Source: Lachnospiraceae bacterium
GTDB taxonomy: Bacteria > Bacillota > Clostridia > Lachnospirales > Lachnospiraceae
NCBI GenBank assembly: GCA_021205045.1
Contig: JAJPYH010000081.1
Span: forward strand, 1 to 22,159
DNA: 22,159 bases
Reading direction: 5' to 3'
The notes under the pieces are model-generated. The model was not told the DNA's origin and ran no database searches. It worked only from the letters and a program-made list of their open reading frames with translations. The position numbers were made by a program, and so were the translations under genes. How positions within the stretch are numbered: the stretch's first letter is position 1; each line of letters opens with the position of its first letter. Below, piece after piece: positions 1-6,747 of this stretch.

Positions 1-44
1 TTCGGGACATTTTCAAAAATGCTTGACACCTTTTCCGGCCACAT
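1..44 (-). CDS. Possible 5' end of a gene cut by the window edge
   Basis: Reading leftward from an ATG at 44 there are 14 open codons to the edge, beginning MWPEKVSSIFENVP. A purine-rich ribosome binding site (GGAGAAGG) sits 7 nt upstream, and two TATAAT hexamers lie further upstream on the same strand (60-65 and 96-101). This is what a gene start would look like just downstream of rqcH. The stretch is too short to assign a family. It could be chance, since 14 codons without a stop is not evidence alone. The ribosome binding site and the -10 boxes carry the call. Confidence 0.35.
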   Translation of the reverse strand, partial: MWPEKVSSIFENVP

Positions 45-59
45 AAAATATCCTTCTCC

Positions 60-101
60 ATTATACGTTGCAATTCACGGTAACTATTATGCACTATTAT
101 A
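60..101 (-). promoter_or_regulatory. AT-rich promoter-like spacer with two TATAAT boxes
   Basis: On the minus strand TATAAT occurs at 96-101 and again at 60-65, in a spacer downstream of rqcH. Neither has a good -35 hexamer at 16-18 nt, so the promoter call rests on the perfect -10 boxes and on the candidate start codon at 44. Confidence 0.3.
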
Positions 102-176
102 CAAGTTCAGTAAAACCGGCCGACTGTTATCCCGCCATACCGAGGGCTTCCCGACAACGCGGCAAAACCCTCAGCT

Positions 177-1922
177 CTACTCCTGCCTGATCCCCGAAAT
201 ATCCGTCCCCACAACCATGGAATAATTTGTATAATACACCACAAACCCCGGCTTCGCCCCATTGGGCTTTTTCACATGCTTCTTCTGAATATAATCAATC
301 TCCACCTTATCCTGATCCCTGTTTTTACTGTAATAGGCCGCCAGCCTGGCCGCCTCCTCAAAGGTCCGGTCCGGAAGAAGAGTCTCCCCGTTTGTCTTTA
401 CCACCACATGAGAGCCGGGACAGTTTTTGGCATGAAACCACCAGTCGTTCCCCTGAGCCTCCTTAAAGGTCAGCTGATCATTCTGAAGATTATTTTTGCC
501 GACAAAAATATCATAACCGTCGCCGCTGACATAATGCCAGGGTTTGTTGACCGTCTTTGGCTGCTTTTTCGTGCGCTCCTTTGACTTGCGGATATGCCCG
601 GTTAAAAGAAGCTCCTCCCTGATCTGGGACAGATCCGCCTCGCACTGGGCCATGTCCAGAGCGGCGGAAACGCTCTGCAGATAATCGATTTCCGCCTTTC
701 CCTGGGCGGTCAGCTCCGTTAAGGCCTCATAGGTGCGCTTCATTTTGGCATATTTTTCAAAATATTTTTTCGCGTTGTCCATTACCGGAATATCCGGATT
801 CAAGGGAATCGTGATTTCCTCATTGGTGTAATAATTCAGCGCCCGGAAGCTTTTGCTGCCCTCCGGCACCGAGTAGCCGTAGGCGGTGATCAGCTCCCCG
901 TACACGCGATATTTTTCACGTTTCTCCGTATCCTTTATCTGTGTCATCTGAAGATCATACTTTTTTACATTGCGCTCCAGAGCCGTCTGCACAATCCGCC
1001 GCAGATCCGCGGAGCGCTGCCGGATTCGGTCCGCCGCGTTCTTTTCCCCATAATAATCCTGAAGCAGAGTGGAAATGCTGTCATATTTCTTCTGCGCCTG
1101 CTCCGAATACAGCGTACAGGGAAGCACGAAATACTCCTTTGGCACTCCGGCCTGATAGACAATCAGGGGAGTATACCGCCCCTCTTTGATCTGAGTAATC
1201 ATCCTCTGAAAACACTCCGCCAGCGCGTCTGTCTGTTCCTCTGAGAGCACGTTCGCCGGGAAATCGGCGTCGATTCCTGCCTGACAGCACAGCTCCTGGG
1301 CCATGACCGGACTGATGCCGGTGAAGCCGGAATAAATCGCCTTGTATGCGGGCATGGGTCTGGTCTTCAAAAGCCCTCCCAGTTTTGCAGCGATATCAAA
1401 GGTCAGCGGATCCTCCTTGGCCTGGGTCACGGGAAGAAAATATTCCCTGCCAGGCAGAACCTCCCGCACGGAGCTGACCATACCGGAAATATGCTTAATG
1501 CTGTCAATGATCGTATTATCATCCTTCAGAAAGATGATGTTGCTGTATTTTCCCATCAGCTCGATCACCAGCGTCTTCTGACAAAGATCCCCAAGCTCAT
1601 CCATGTGCTCAATCTGAATATGAATGACCCGCTCCAGCCCCGGCTGTGTGACTGACAGAATCCGCCCGTTCTGGATGTGCTTGCGCAGCAGCATGCAGAA
1701 ATTGGGGGCGGTGACAGGACTGGGCTTATTCTGCTCCGTCAGATATGCCAGGGGAAGGGAAGCGTTCACCGACAGCACCAGCCGGTATTGCCCCTGAAAG
1801 GTTTTGATTGTGAGCAGCAGCTCATCCGGTTCCGGTTGCGCTATCTTACTGATCCGCCCGCCTGAGAGAGTATCATTTAACTCTCTGGTCAGACCGGAAA
1901 TCGTGATTCCATCGAATGCCAT
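177..1922 (-). CDS. rqcH: Rqc2 homolog RqcH (NFACT / FbpA family)
   Basis: A 581-residue protein of the NFACT family, close to the roughly 570 residues of Bacillus RqcH. The family binds stalled 50S subunits carrying peptidyl-tRNA and adds C-terminal alanine tails that mark the nascent chain for degradation. Older annotation calls it fibronectin-binding protein. The N-terminal NFACT-N domain starts MAFDGITISGLTREL and holds an E97-R98 pair where Bacillus has the Asp-Arg needed for tailing. A helical middle follows. The C-terminal NFACT-R domain (about 460-575) contains NDWWFHAKNCPGSHVV. The start has AAGGAAAG about 10 nt upstream. It is transcribed alone from a promoter at 2023-2051 with a leader of about 90 nt. 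The domain order and motifs make the family assignment firm. Confidence 0.95.
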   Translation of the reverse strand: MAFDGITISGLTRELNDTLSGGRISKIAQPEPDELLLTIKTFQGQYRLVLSVNASLPLAYLTEQNKPSPVTAPNFCMLLRKHIQNGRILSVTQPGLERVIHIQIEHMDELGDLCQKTLVIELMGKYSNIIFLKDDNTIIDSIKHISGMVSSVREVLPGREYFLPVTQAKEDPLTFDIAAKLGGLLKTRPMPAYKAIYSGFTGISPVMAQELCCQAGIDADFPANVLSEEQTDALAECFQRMITQIKEGRYTPLIVYQAGVPKEYFVLPCTLYSEQAQKKYDSISTLLQDYYGEKNAADRIRQRSADLRRIVQTALERNVKKYDLQMTQIKDTEKREKYRVYGELITAYGYSVPEGSKSFRALNYYTNEEITIPLNPDIPVMDNAKKYFEKYAKMKRTYEALTELTAQGKAEIDYLQSVSAALDMAQCEADLSQIREELLLTGHIRKSKERTKKQPKTVNKPWHYVSGDGYDIFVGKNNLQNDQLTFKEAQGNDWWFHAKNCPGSHVVVKTNGETLLPDRTFEEAARLAAYYSKNRDQDKVEIDYIQKKHVKKPNGAKPGFVVYYTNYSMVVGTDISGIRQE

Positions 1923-1956
1923 AATAATTTACTTTCCTTTGATGCATAGTAATGTC

Positions 1957-1996
1957 CATGTCAGCGGACATGCACACCCGCAGGATATTCCCTGTG
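1957..1996 (-). other. rqcH leader: small stem-loop and CACAGGGAA motif
   Basis: Between the rqcH promoter and its start codon lies a 6-bp stem with a 4-nt loop (arms 1957-1962 and 1967-1972), preceded on the transcript by CACAGGGAA (1988-1996). The same 9-mer recurs in three other intergenic places in this window, always on the minus strand. Confidence 0.5.
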
Positions 1997-2022
1997 AAGT
2001 CGTGCCCATGCCGCTTCTTCTC

Positions 2023-2051
2023 ATTATAGTACAAAACAAAAAGAATCACAA
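2023..2051 (-). promoter_or_regulatory. Sigma-A-type promoter of rqcH
   Basis: On the minus strand TTGTGA (2046-2051) and a perfect TATAAT (2023-2028) are separated by 17 nt. Transcription would start near 2016, about 95 nt before the rqcH start codon. Confidence 0.7.
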
Positions 2052-2075
2052 CCGGAAGGAAAAGGATGATTTTCG

Positions 2076-2095
2076 GATGCAGCCGGCATCTTTTT
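2076..2095 (+). other. Short stem-loop followed by T5 upstream of the plus-strand gene
   Basis: GATGC and GCATC pair around a 5-nt loop and are followed by five T on the plus strand, about 100 nt upstream of the gene at 2197. It resembles a weak terminator or attenuator. Nothing upstream on the plus strand needs terminating, so its role is uncertain. Confidence 0.25.
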
Positions 2096-2125
2096 GCTCA
2101 TGATGAAACTAAAGCGTCATTCAAA

Positions 2126-2159
2126 ATACCAGGAAAATGGCTATATTCTGTACTGGTAT
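2126..2159. promoter_or_regulatory. 7-bp inverted repeat upstream of the small Spo0A-like gene
   Basis: ATACCAG (2126-2132) and CTGGTAT (2153-2159) form an inverted repeat with a 20-nt spacer that contains TATATT (2142-2147), a possible -10 box. The repeat ends 37 nt before the start codon, so it could be an operator. No convincing -35 hexamer was found. Confidence 0.3.
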
Positions 2160-2196
2160 CGCAAGATACACAAAATTCTTATCAGGAGGTTTTCCA

Positions 2197-2592
2197 ATGA
2201 AAATGACAAAAGAAGAAATGGTAATCCGGGAGATCATCGGTCCCGGCCGGGGAGACACTAACGCTTTGAGCTGTGCCGTCCAGGTTGCTGAACAGCTGCT
2301 TTTTGAGGGACAGAAGGGCAGCTGCATAAGCAGCATCTGTGTGACACGGGATATTTACGCAGTTGTGGCTGAGGGACTGGGACGCAGATGCAATTCAACG
2401 GCACGTCAGATTCAGCGGATGTGCGAACGGTGCTGGGATTATATGGATGAGGAACAGAAGCTGCGGTATATAGGGAAAAGCAGGTTCTCCGATGGTGCGC
2501 CCGGAGCGCAGGACATGATCTTTTACTTCGCTTTCTACTGCCATTACGGAGAATCTTATTATCAGGTGCTGAGAAGAGAGGTTGGCTTGTAA
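2197..2592 (+). CDS. Small cysteine-rich protein resembling a diverged Spo0A DNA-binding domain
   Basis: A 131-residue protein and the only plus-strand gene in the window. The start is set by a strong AGGAGGT 6 nt before the ATG at 2197; a longer in-frame start at 2137 lacks such a site. I recognise no named family with certainty. Residues 49-80 align without gaps to the helix-turn-helix of Spo0A: T50-R51, I53-Y54, A58, then R70-x-I-x4-E-x2-W80, the spacing of RAIRHAIEVAW in Spo0A. GAP followed by a hydrophobic stretch (100-112) matches GKPTNSEFIA. The arginine and glutamate residues that read the 0A box in Spo0A are not kept. Seven cysteines (26, 43, 48, 65, 76, 79, 115) are many for this length. 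It has no receiver domain, signal peptide or membrane segment. It is divergent from rqcH and convergent with the flippase gene, with its own terminator. Confidence 0.75.
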   Translation: MKMTKEEMVIREIIGPGRGDTNALSCAVQVAEQLLFEGQKGSCISSICVTRDIYAVVAEGLGRRCNSTARQIQRMCERCWDYMDEEQKLRYIGKSRFSDGAPGAQDMIFYFAFYCHYGESYYQVLRREVGL

Positions 2593-2617
2593 AAGAATAA
2601 TCCTCAGGCCAGAGAAA

Positions 2618-2669
2618 AGGGCTTTCATCCGATTTTACGAAAGATAAAAGAAGGATGAAGGCTCTTTTT
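2618..2669 (+). terminator. Rho-independent terminator, probably bidirectional
   Basis: Arms 2618-2630 and 2653-2665 form a 13-bp stem with two G-T pairs, followed by T5 on the plus strand, 26 nt after the stop of the plus-strand gene. On the minus strand the stem is followed by TTTTC, so it could also stop transcription coming from the glgA-flippase unit. Confidence 0.8.
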
Positions 2670-2697
2670 GCTTTAAGACTGAACAAATCACAGCACA

Positions 2698-2780
2698 TTG
2701 ACAATATAGTGGATTTAATAAAGGAGCTGACAGGGTGTAAATACCCCGTTTCTGAGACCTTGACAGAAAGGGGGCTTTTC
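2698..2780 (+). other. Intergenic stem-loop with T-run, possible short transcript or second terminator
   Basis: An 11-bp stem with one mismatch (arms 2744-2754 and 2764-2774) is followed by CTTTTCC on the plus strand. A consensus TTGACA lies at 2698-2703, but no good -10 box is placed 16-18 nt after it. The stem may terminate minus-strand transcripts leaving the flippase gene, or end a short plus-strand RNA. Neither can be decided from sequence. Confidence 0.35.
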
Positions 2781-2797
2781 CTATGAGTACTCTTCCT

Positions 2798-4441
2798 TCA
2801 CTCCTTTTTCAGCCCAAACCGCCTTAAGATCGGTATCAGCAGATACCCCTTCGGGATATTATACAGCGCCTGCTCCGTCAGTCCTCCGGTCACCACCAGC
2901 AGCACCAGGTACACCAGCACCGCAAACACCACGGAAATCCCCAGGCAGACAATATTGGACGGCAGAAGGAAATAAATTCCATGATACACCAGCCAGGCCG
3001 CTGCTCCCATGGCAAGCGCCGAAAGCCCCGGCTTCAGATACACATGCACGAAATCAATCCGGCAGTCCAGAGCCTTTCGCACATCCAGCTGATTGAGCAG
3101 GCTCATCAGTCCCGCGTAAAAGAAATAAGCGATTGGCAGGGTATAGATCCCCAGATCCGTCACATACATCAGCACCACCACCAGCACAGTCTGAGCAGCC
3201 AGCGCAATACCGGCGTTTTTGACCGGCTTATTGACCATGCCGATGCCCTGTAAGATGCCGTTGGACACCGTGGAAAGAGCATAAAAGCAGGTGGAGAAGC
3301 ACATCATCCGCAACAAAATCACCGCCATTGCCAGATCCGCTTCCGTGGAGAAGCTAAACAACAGCGTCAGGATTGGCTCCGCCAGCACGAACAGCCCCAC
3401 CGCCGCCGGTATGGAGATCAGCATGGTGGTCTGCACCGCCACCTGCACCTGGCCCCCGGCCGTAGTCTTGCCGTCCCGCACATAGGAAGCGGAAATCACG
3501 GGAATCAGAGCCGCGCTCATGGCGGAAGCCACTGCGATGGGTACATCCGACAGAAGAACCGCCTTCCCGGAATAAATGCCGAAGACGGAATAAGCCTCCT
3601 CCTCCGCCATCCCCTTTACATTGATGGCAATCTCCGTGAACAGCCTGTTGTTCAGCGTGATATTGAAATTATAAATAAAGGTGCTGAGAATAATGGGCGT
3701 CACCACCAGCAGCAGACTCTTAAAAATCTCATCCGGCGGATCATCAAAGTGCGCGGTATCCTTACTGATCCTCTTTTGGACGCGCTTGCGGTTCATCAGG
3801 TAGGCCCAGAGCATAAACAGAAGCGCCGTCACCACACCGGCCCCGGTGCCGATGGCGCTTCCCATGGCGCCGTACTCCGGCTCGGCGTATATTTTCATAA
3901 AATAGCCGGCCGCGCCGAGGCTGACCACTGCGTTTAAGATCTGTTCAAAAATCTGAGAAATGCTGGTGGGTGCCATATTTTTGTGGGCCTGAAAATAGCC
4001 CCGCAGCACCCCCAGGAAACCATAGATAAATACAGTGGGAGCGAACACCCGAAGAACCAGGGAGGCCTTGCCGTTGACCAGCACTCCCGCCCCGAAAAAT
4101 AAGACCAGGGCGGCGATCAGGCCGATTGCCCCCACATAAATCAGGGCGCAGTAAAAAATCCGCTGGGCGTTTTTGTACTGACGCTGCTCCAGCTTTCCCG
4201 CCATCAGCTTGGAAATGGCCGAGGGGATGCTGTAGGAAGACAGCAAAAGCACGATGGTATACACATTATACGCCGTGGAATAATAGCCGTTGCCCTCGTC
4301 CGTCAGGATATTTGCCAGCGGAACACGATAAAGCAAGCCGATCAGGCGGCTGATAATACCAGCCGCCGCCAGAATACCGGCCTGCTTTACAAATTCTGCA
4401 TTATTTGATTGATGTTGTGTATCACTTGTATTTTTTGCCAT
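2798..4441 (-). CDS. SpoVB/YtgP-type polysaccharide and lipid II flippase (MOP superfamily)
   Basis: A 547-residue polytopic membrane protein with about 14 hydrophobic segments, of the MATE-like/MOP flippase superfamily. The nearest known relatives are stage V sporulation protein B and YtgP/MurJ, which flip lipid-linked peptidoglycan or polysaccharide precursors across the cytoplasmic membrane. Family marks are the N-terminal AGIISRLIGLLYRVPLANI, GNGYYSTAYNVY, and LRGYFQAHKNMAPTSISQ. SpoVB acts in spore cortex synthesis and YtgP in vegetative wall growth; sequence reading alone does not separate them. The start codon follows the glgA stop codon by one base, so translation is probably coupled and both are on one mRNA. 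No gene follows on this strand until rqcH. Confidence 0.88.
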   Translation of the reverse strand: MAKNTSDTQHQSNNAEFVKQAGILAAAGIISRLIGLLYRVPLANILTDEGNGYYSTAYNVYTIVLLLSSYSIPSAISKLMAGKLEQRQYKNAQRIFYCALIYVGAIGLIAALVLFFGAGVLVNGKASLVLRVFAPTVFIYGFLGVLRGYFQAHKNMAPTSISQIFEQILNAVVSLGAAGYFMKIYAEPEYGAMGSAIGTGAGVVTALLFMLWAYLMNRKRVQKRISKDTAHFDDPPDEIFKSLLLVVTPIILSTFIYNFNITLNNRLFTEIAINVKGMAEEEAYSVFGIYSGKAVLLSDVPIAVASAMSAALIPVISASYVRDGKTTAGGQVQVAVQTTMLISIPAAVGLFVLAEPILTLLFSFSTEADLAMAVILLRMMCFSTCFYALSTVSNGILQGIGMVNKPVKNAGIALAAQTVLVVVLMYVTDLGIYTLPIAYFFYAGLMSLLNQLDVRKALDCRIDFVHVYLKPGLSALAMGAAAWLVYHGIYFLLPSNIVCLGISVVFAVLVYLVLLVVTGGLTEQALYNIPKGYLLIPILRRFGLKKE

Positions 4442-4442
4442 C

Positions 4443-5888
4443 TTATCCGATCAGCCAGTCGTACATCTCCTGGTATTTTGCAGCGGAAACCTTCCACGAG
4501 AAATCAGCCGCCATTGCGCGATCCACCATCTTATTCCACTCCCGCTTTGAGTCATAATATACATGCTCCGCGTAACGGATGGTGTTGAGCATCTCATCCG
4601 CGTTATAATTGCGGAAGCTGAAGCCGGTGCCGGTGTGCGCAACCTCATCATAGGGCTGCACCGTATCCTTCAATCCTCCGGTCTCACGCACGATGGGCAG
4701 AGTGCCGTAGCGAAGCGCCATCAGCTGGCTTAAGCCGCAGGGCTCGAACAGGGAGGGCATCAGAAAGGCGTCAGCGCCCGCGTAAATCTTGCGGGACAGA
4801 GGTTCGGAATAATAGATGTTGGCGGAAACGTTGCCGTGATACTTCCAGTCAAAGTGACGGAACATATTCTCATACTGCACCTCGCCGGTACCCAGCACCA
4901 CCAGCTGGATATTGTCCTGGCAGAGACGATCCATGACGTAGGCGATCAGATCCACGCCCTTCTGATCTGTCAGGCGGGAGACAATGCCGATCATCATCAC
5001 GTCCTTGTCCTCATTCATGCCGAGCTCCTTCTGGAGAGCCACTTTATTCTTCACCTTCTCCTTGCGGAAGTTCTTCGGCGTATAATTCTGATAGATCAGC
5101 GGATTGGTCTCCGGGTTGAAATCCGTATAGTCAATGCCGTTCACAATGCCGCGCAGATCATTGCTGCGGGCCTGCAGAAGGCCGTTTAAGCCCTCGCCGT
5201 AGAAATCGGTCTTGATCTCCTCAGCATAGGTCTCGGAGACGGTAGTCACCGCGTCCGCATAGACGATGCCGCCCTTTAACAGGTTGGCGTCCTTGTATGC
5301 CTCCAGCTTGTCCGAGGTAAAGAAGGAATCCGGCAGACCCGTGATGCTCCTGACCTCCGGGATGCTCCACTTGCCCTGGAACTTCAGGTTATGTATGGTC
5401 ATAACCGTCTTAATATGCCAGAAAAATTCATTGCCCTGGAACCGCTCCTTGAGATACACCGGGATCAGGCCGGTCTGCCAGTCATGGCAGTGAATCAGGT
5501 CAGGCCTGAAGCCGATCAGGGGCAGCGCCGACAGAACCGCCTTGCTGAAGAAGGCATACTTCTCAATCTCAAACAGGCCGTCGTCGCCGTAGGGCTTGGG
5601 GCCGCTGAAATAGTATTCATTGTCGATGAAGTAATACTGAATGCCGTCTACCTCCGCCTCCAGAACGCCCACATAGACATTTTTCCAGTTGTAGTCCATG
5701 TAGAAGCTGGTCAGGAAGGTCATCTTCTCCTTCATCGCGTCCTTCATGCAGCCGTACTTCGGCAGAAAGACCCTCACGTCATAGGCTTCCCTGTCCAGGC
5801 TCTTTGGCAGGGAACCCACCACGTCCGCCAGTCCGCCTGTCTTGATAAAGGGTACGCCTTCAGACGCTGCAAATAAAATATTTTTCAT
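4443..5888 (-). CDS. glgA: Glycogen synthase (ADP-glucose type, GT5)
   Basis: A 481-residue enzyme, near the 477 of E. coli GlgA, that transfers glucose from ADP-glucose to the growing alpha-1,4-glucan. The N-terminal Rossmann domain carries the ADP-glucose-binding K16-T-G-G. The C-terminal domain has SRLTDQKG (R305, K310) and EPCGLSQL with the conserved glutamate near 382. The start at 5888 is chosen because GGAGG lies 10 nt upstream and the family begins with MKNILFAASE; a start 42 nt further up lacks support. It is the first gene of a two-gene unit with the flippase. Genes for GlgC, GlgD, GlgB and GlgP are not in the window, but a debranching enzyme is 3 kb upstream. Confidence 0.96.
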   Translation of the reverse strand: MKNILFAASEGVPFIKTGGLADVVGSLPKSLDREAYDVRVFLPKYGCMKDAMKEKMTFLTSFYMDYNWKNVYVGVLEAEVDGIQYYFIDNEYYFSGPKPYGDDGLFEIEKYAFFSKAVLSALPLIGFRPDLIHCHDWQTGLIPVYLKERFQGNEFFWHIKTVMTIHNLKFQGKWSIPEVRSITGLPDSFFTSDKLEAYKDANLLKGGIVYADAVTTVSETYAEEIKTDFYGEGLNGLLQARSNDLRGIVNGIDYTDFNPETNPLIYQNYTPKNFRKEKVKNKVALQKELGMNEDKDVMMIGIVSRLTDQKGVDLIAYVMDRLCQDNIQLVVLGTGEVQYENMFRHFDWKYHGNVSANIYYSEPLSRKIYAGADAFLMPSLFEPCGLSQLMALRYGTLPIVRETGGLKDTVQPYDEVAHTGTGFSFRNYNADEMLNTIRYAEHVYYDSKREWNKMVDRAMAADFSWKVSAAKYQEMYDWLIG

Positions 5889-5925
5889 GTGTTGTAATCC
5901 TCCATAAGAATTTCTCTTCCGAATC

Positions 5926-5953
5926 AGCATAACACAAAATTCATCATTTTGAA
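5926..5953 (-). promoter_or_regulatory. Possible promoter of glgA (extended -10)
   Basis: TGTTATGCT forms an extended -10 element (hexamer at 5926-5931). A weak -35 (TTCAAA, 5948-5953) is 16 nt away. No terminator separates the Spo0A-like gene from glgA, so read-through from upstream is equally possible. Confidence 0.35.
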
Positions 5954-6017
5954 AGGGAAACTATTCTTTTTTTAGTGCTTTCGGACAGATAATCTCCATT
6001 TTCCTGAATTTTCATGG

Positions 6018-6557
6018 TCATCTTCCCTTGTTTTGCAGCCGGATTCTGTCGGAAATCAGGGCAATGAACTCGGAATTCGTTGGTTTTCCCTTTCCGGTGT
6101 TGATGGTATAGCCGAAAAGTCCGTCCAGTGTCTCCATCTTGCCCCGGCTCCAGGCCACCTCGATGGCATGGCGGATGGCCCTCTCCACCCGGCTGGAGGT
6201 GGTGTCAAAGCGTTTGGCGATGGTGGGATACAGAATCTTGGTGATGGAGCTGAGCATGTTGTTGTCCTCCACGCTCATAATGATAGCCTCCCGCAGGAAC
6301 TGATAGCCCTTAATGTGAGCGGGCACTCCGATCTCGTGAATGATATCCGTCACTGCTTTTTCCAGATCAAAATCCTGGGCAGGCTCCTTTGGCTTTTCCG
6401 AAACAGCGGAAGTCTGTGTCACGCCCTCCTGTCCGATTTTGAAGCTTCCCGGCACGGTGATCATAATCTGGAACTCACGCTTTGTCTGTATCAGATCGTC
6501 AAGTATTTTGTAAACGTTTTCATTATCCTTGGTCGAGGTAAGCTGTAGCTGTTCCAT
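6018..6557 (-). CDS. Receiver-less Spo0A C-terminal domain transcription factor
   Basis: A 179-residue protein whose residues about 63-179 closely match the DNA-binding effector domain of the sporulation master regulator Spo0A: DIIHEIGVPAHIKGY (71-85), the recognition-helix region SSRVERAIRHAIEVAW (121-136) and GKPTNSEFIA (157-166). Full Spo0A is about 265 residues with an N-terminal phosphorylatable receiver domain. Here residues 1-60 are too short and show no receiver motif (no DD pair, no phosphorylated Asp, no Lys). The start at 6557 has GGAGGA 7 nt upstream; an in-frame extension to 6737 crosses the promoter and has no coding character. It should bind 0A-box-like DNA (TGTCGAA) but cannot be switched by the usual phosphorelay. 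It is preceded by the ABC exporter gene and followed after 129 nt by glgA. The domain call is sure; the targets and effect are unknown. Confidence 0.93.
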   Translation of the reverse strand: MEQLQLTSTKDNENVYKILDDLIQTKREFQIMITVPGSFKIGQEGVTQTSAVSEKPKEPAQDFDLEKAVTDIIHEIGVPAHIKGYQFLREAIIMSVEDNNMLSSITKILYPTIAKRFDTTSSRVERAIRHAIEVAWSRGKMETLDGLFGYTINTGKGKPTNSEFIALISDRIRLQNKGR

Positions 6558-6592
6558 GTTTTCTCCTCCTATTTTTCCCCTCGCTTGTCCAA

Positions 6593-6621
6593 ATTCTAAA
6601 TCCGATTGACACAAAATACAA
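6593..6621 (-). promoter_or_regulatory. Promoter of the receiver-less Spo0A gene
   Basis: TTGTAT (6616-6621), a 17-nt spacer and TAGAAT (6593-6598) fit a sigma-A promoter, with transcription starting about 30 nt before the start codon. This suggests the gene is transcribed independently of the ABC exporter and argues against a longer coding region upstream. Confidence 0.55.
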
Positions 6622-6747
6622 CCAAAAGCAGTCCAAAGGTTTTTGCACAAATCGACGCGGGAGAAAAATAAGTCGTTCCTGTTTGGCCGGCAAAGGAGTC
6701 TCAAAGATCTCCGCTCTGCTTTGCATGGATCCGGCACAGCAAACCAT

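Noticed and set aside
23..49. Plus-strand TTGACA followed by TAAAAT
   Set aside because: The spacing is only 15 nt and transcription would run antisense into rqcH. The minus-strand reading as a gene start is better supported.
2783..2827. 14-codon plus-strand open frame beginning at an ATG after the second stem-loop
   Set aside because: It has no ribosome binding site and overlaps the 3' end of the flippase gene. It is most likely chance.
6558..6737. 60-residue N-terminal extension of the Spo0A-like protein
   Set aside because: It crosses a good promoter, has no binding site at its ATG, and does not resemble a receiver domain. The start at 6557 has GGAGGA.
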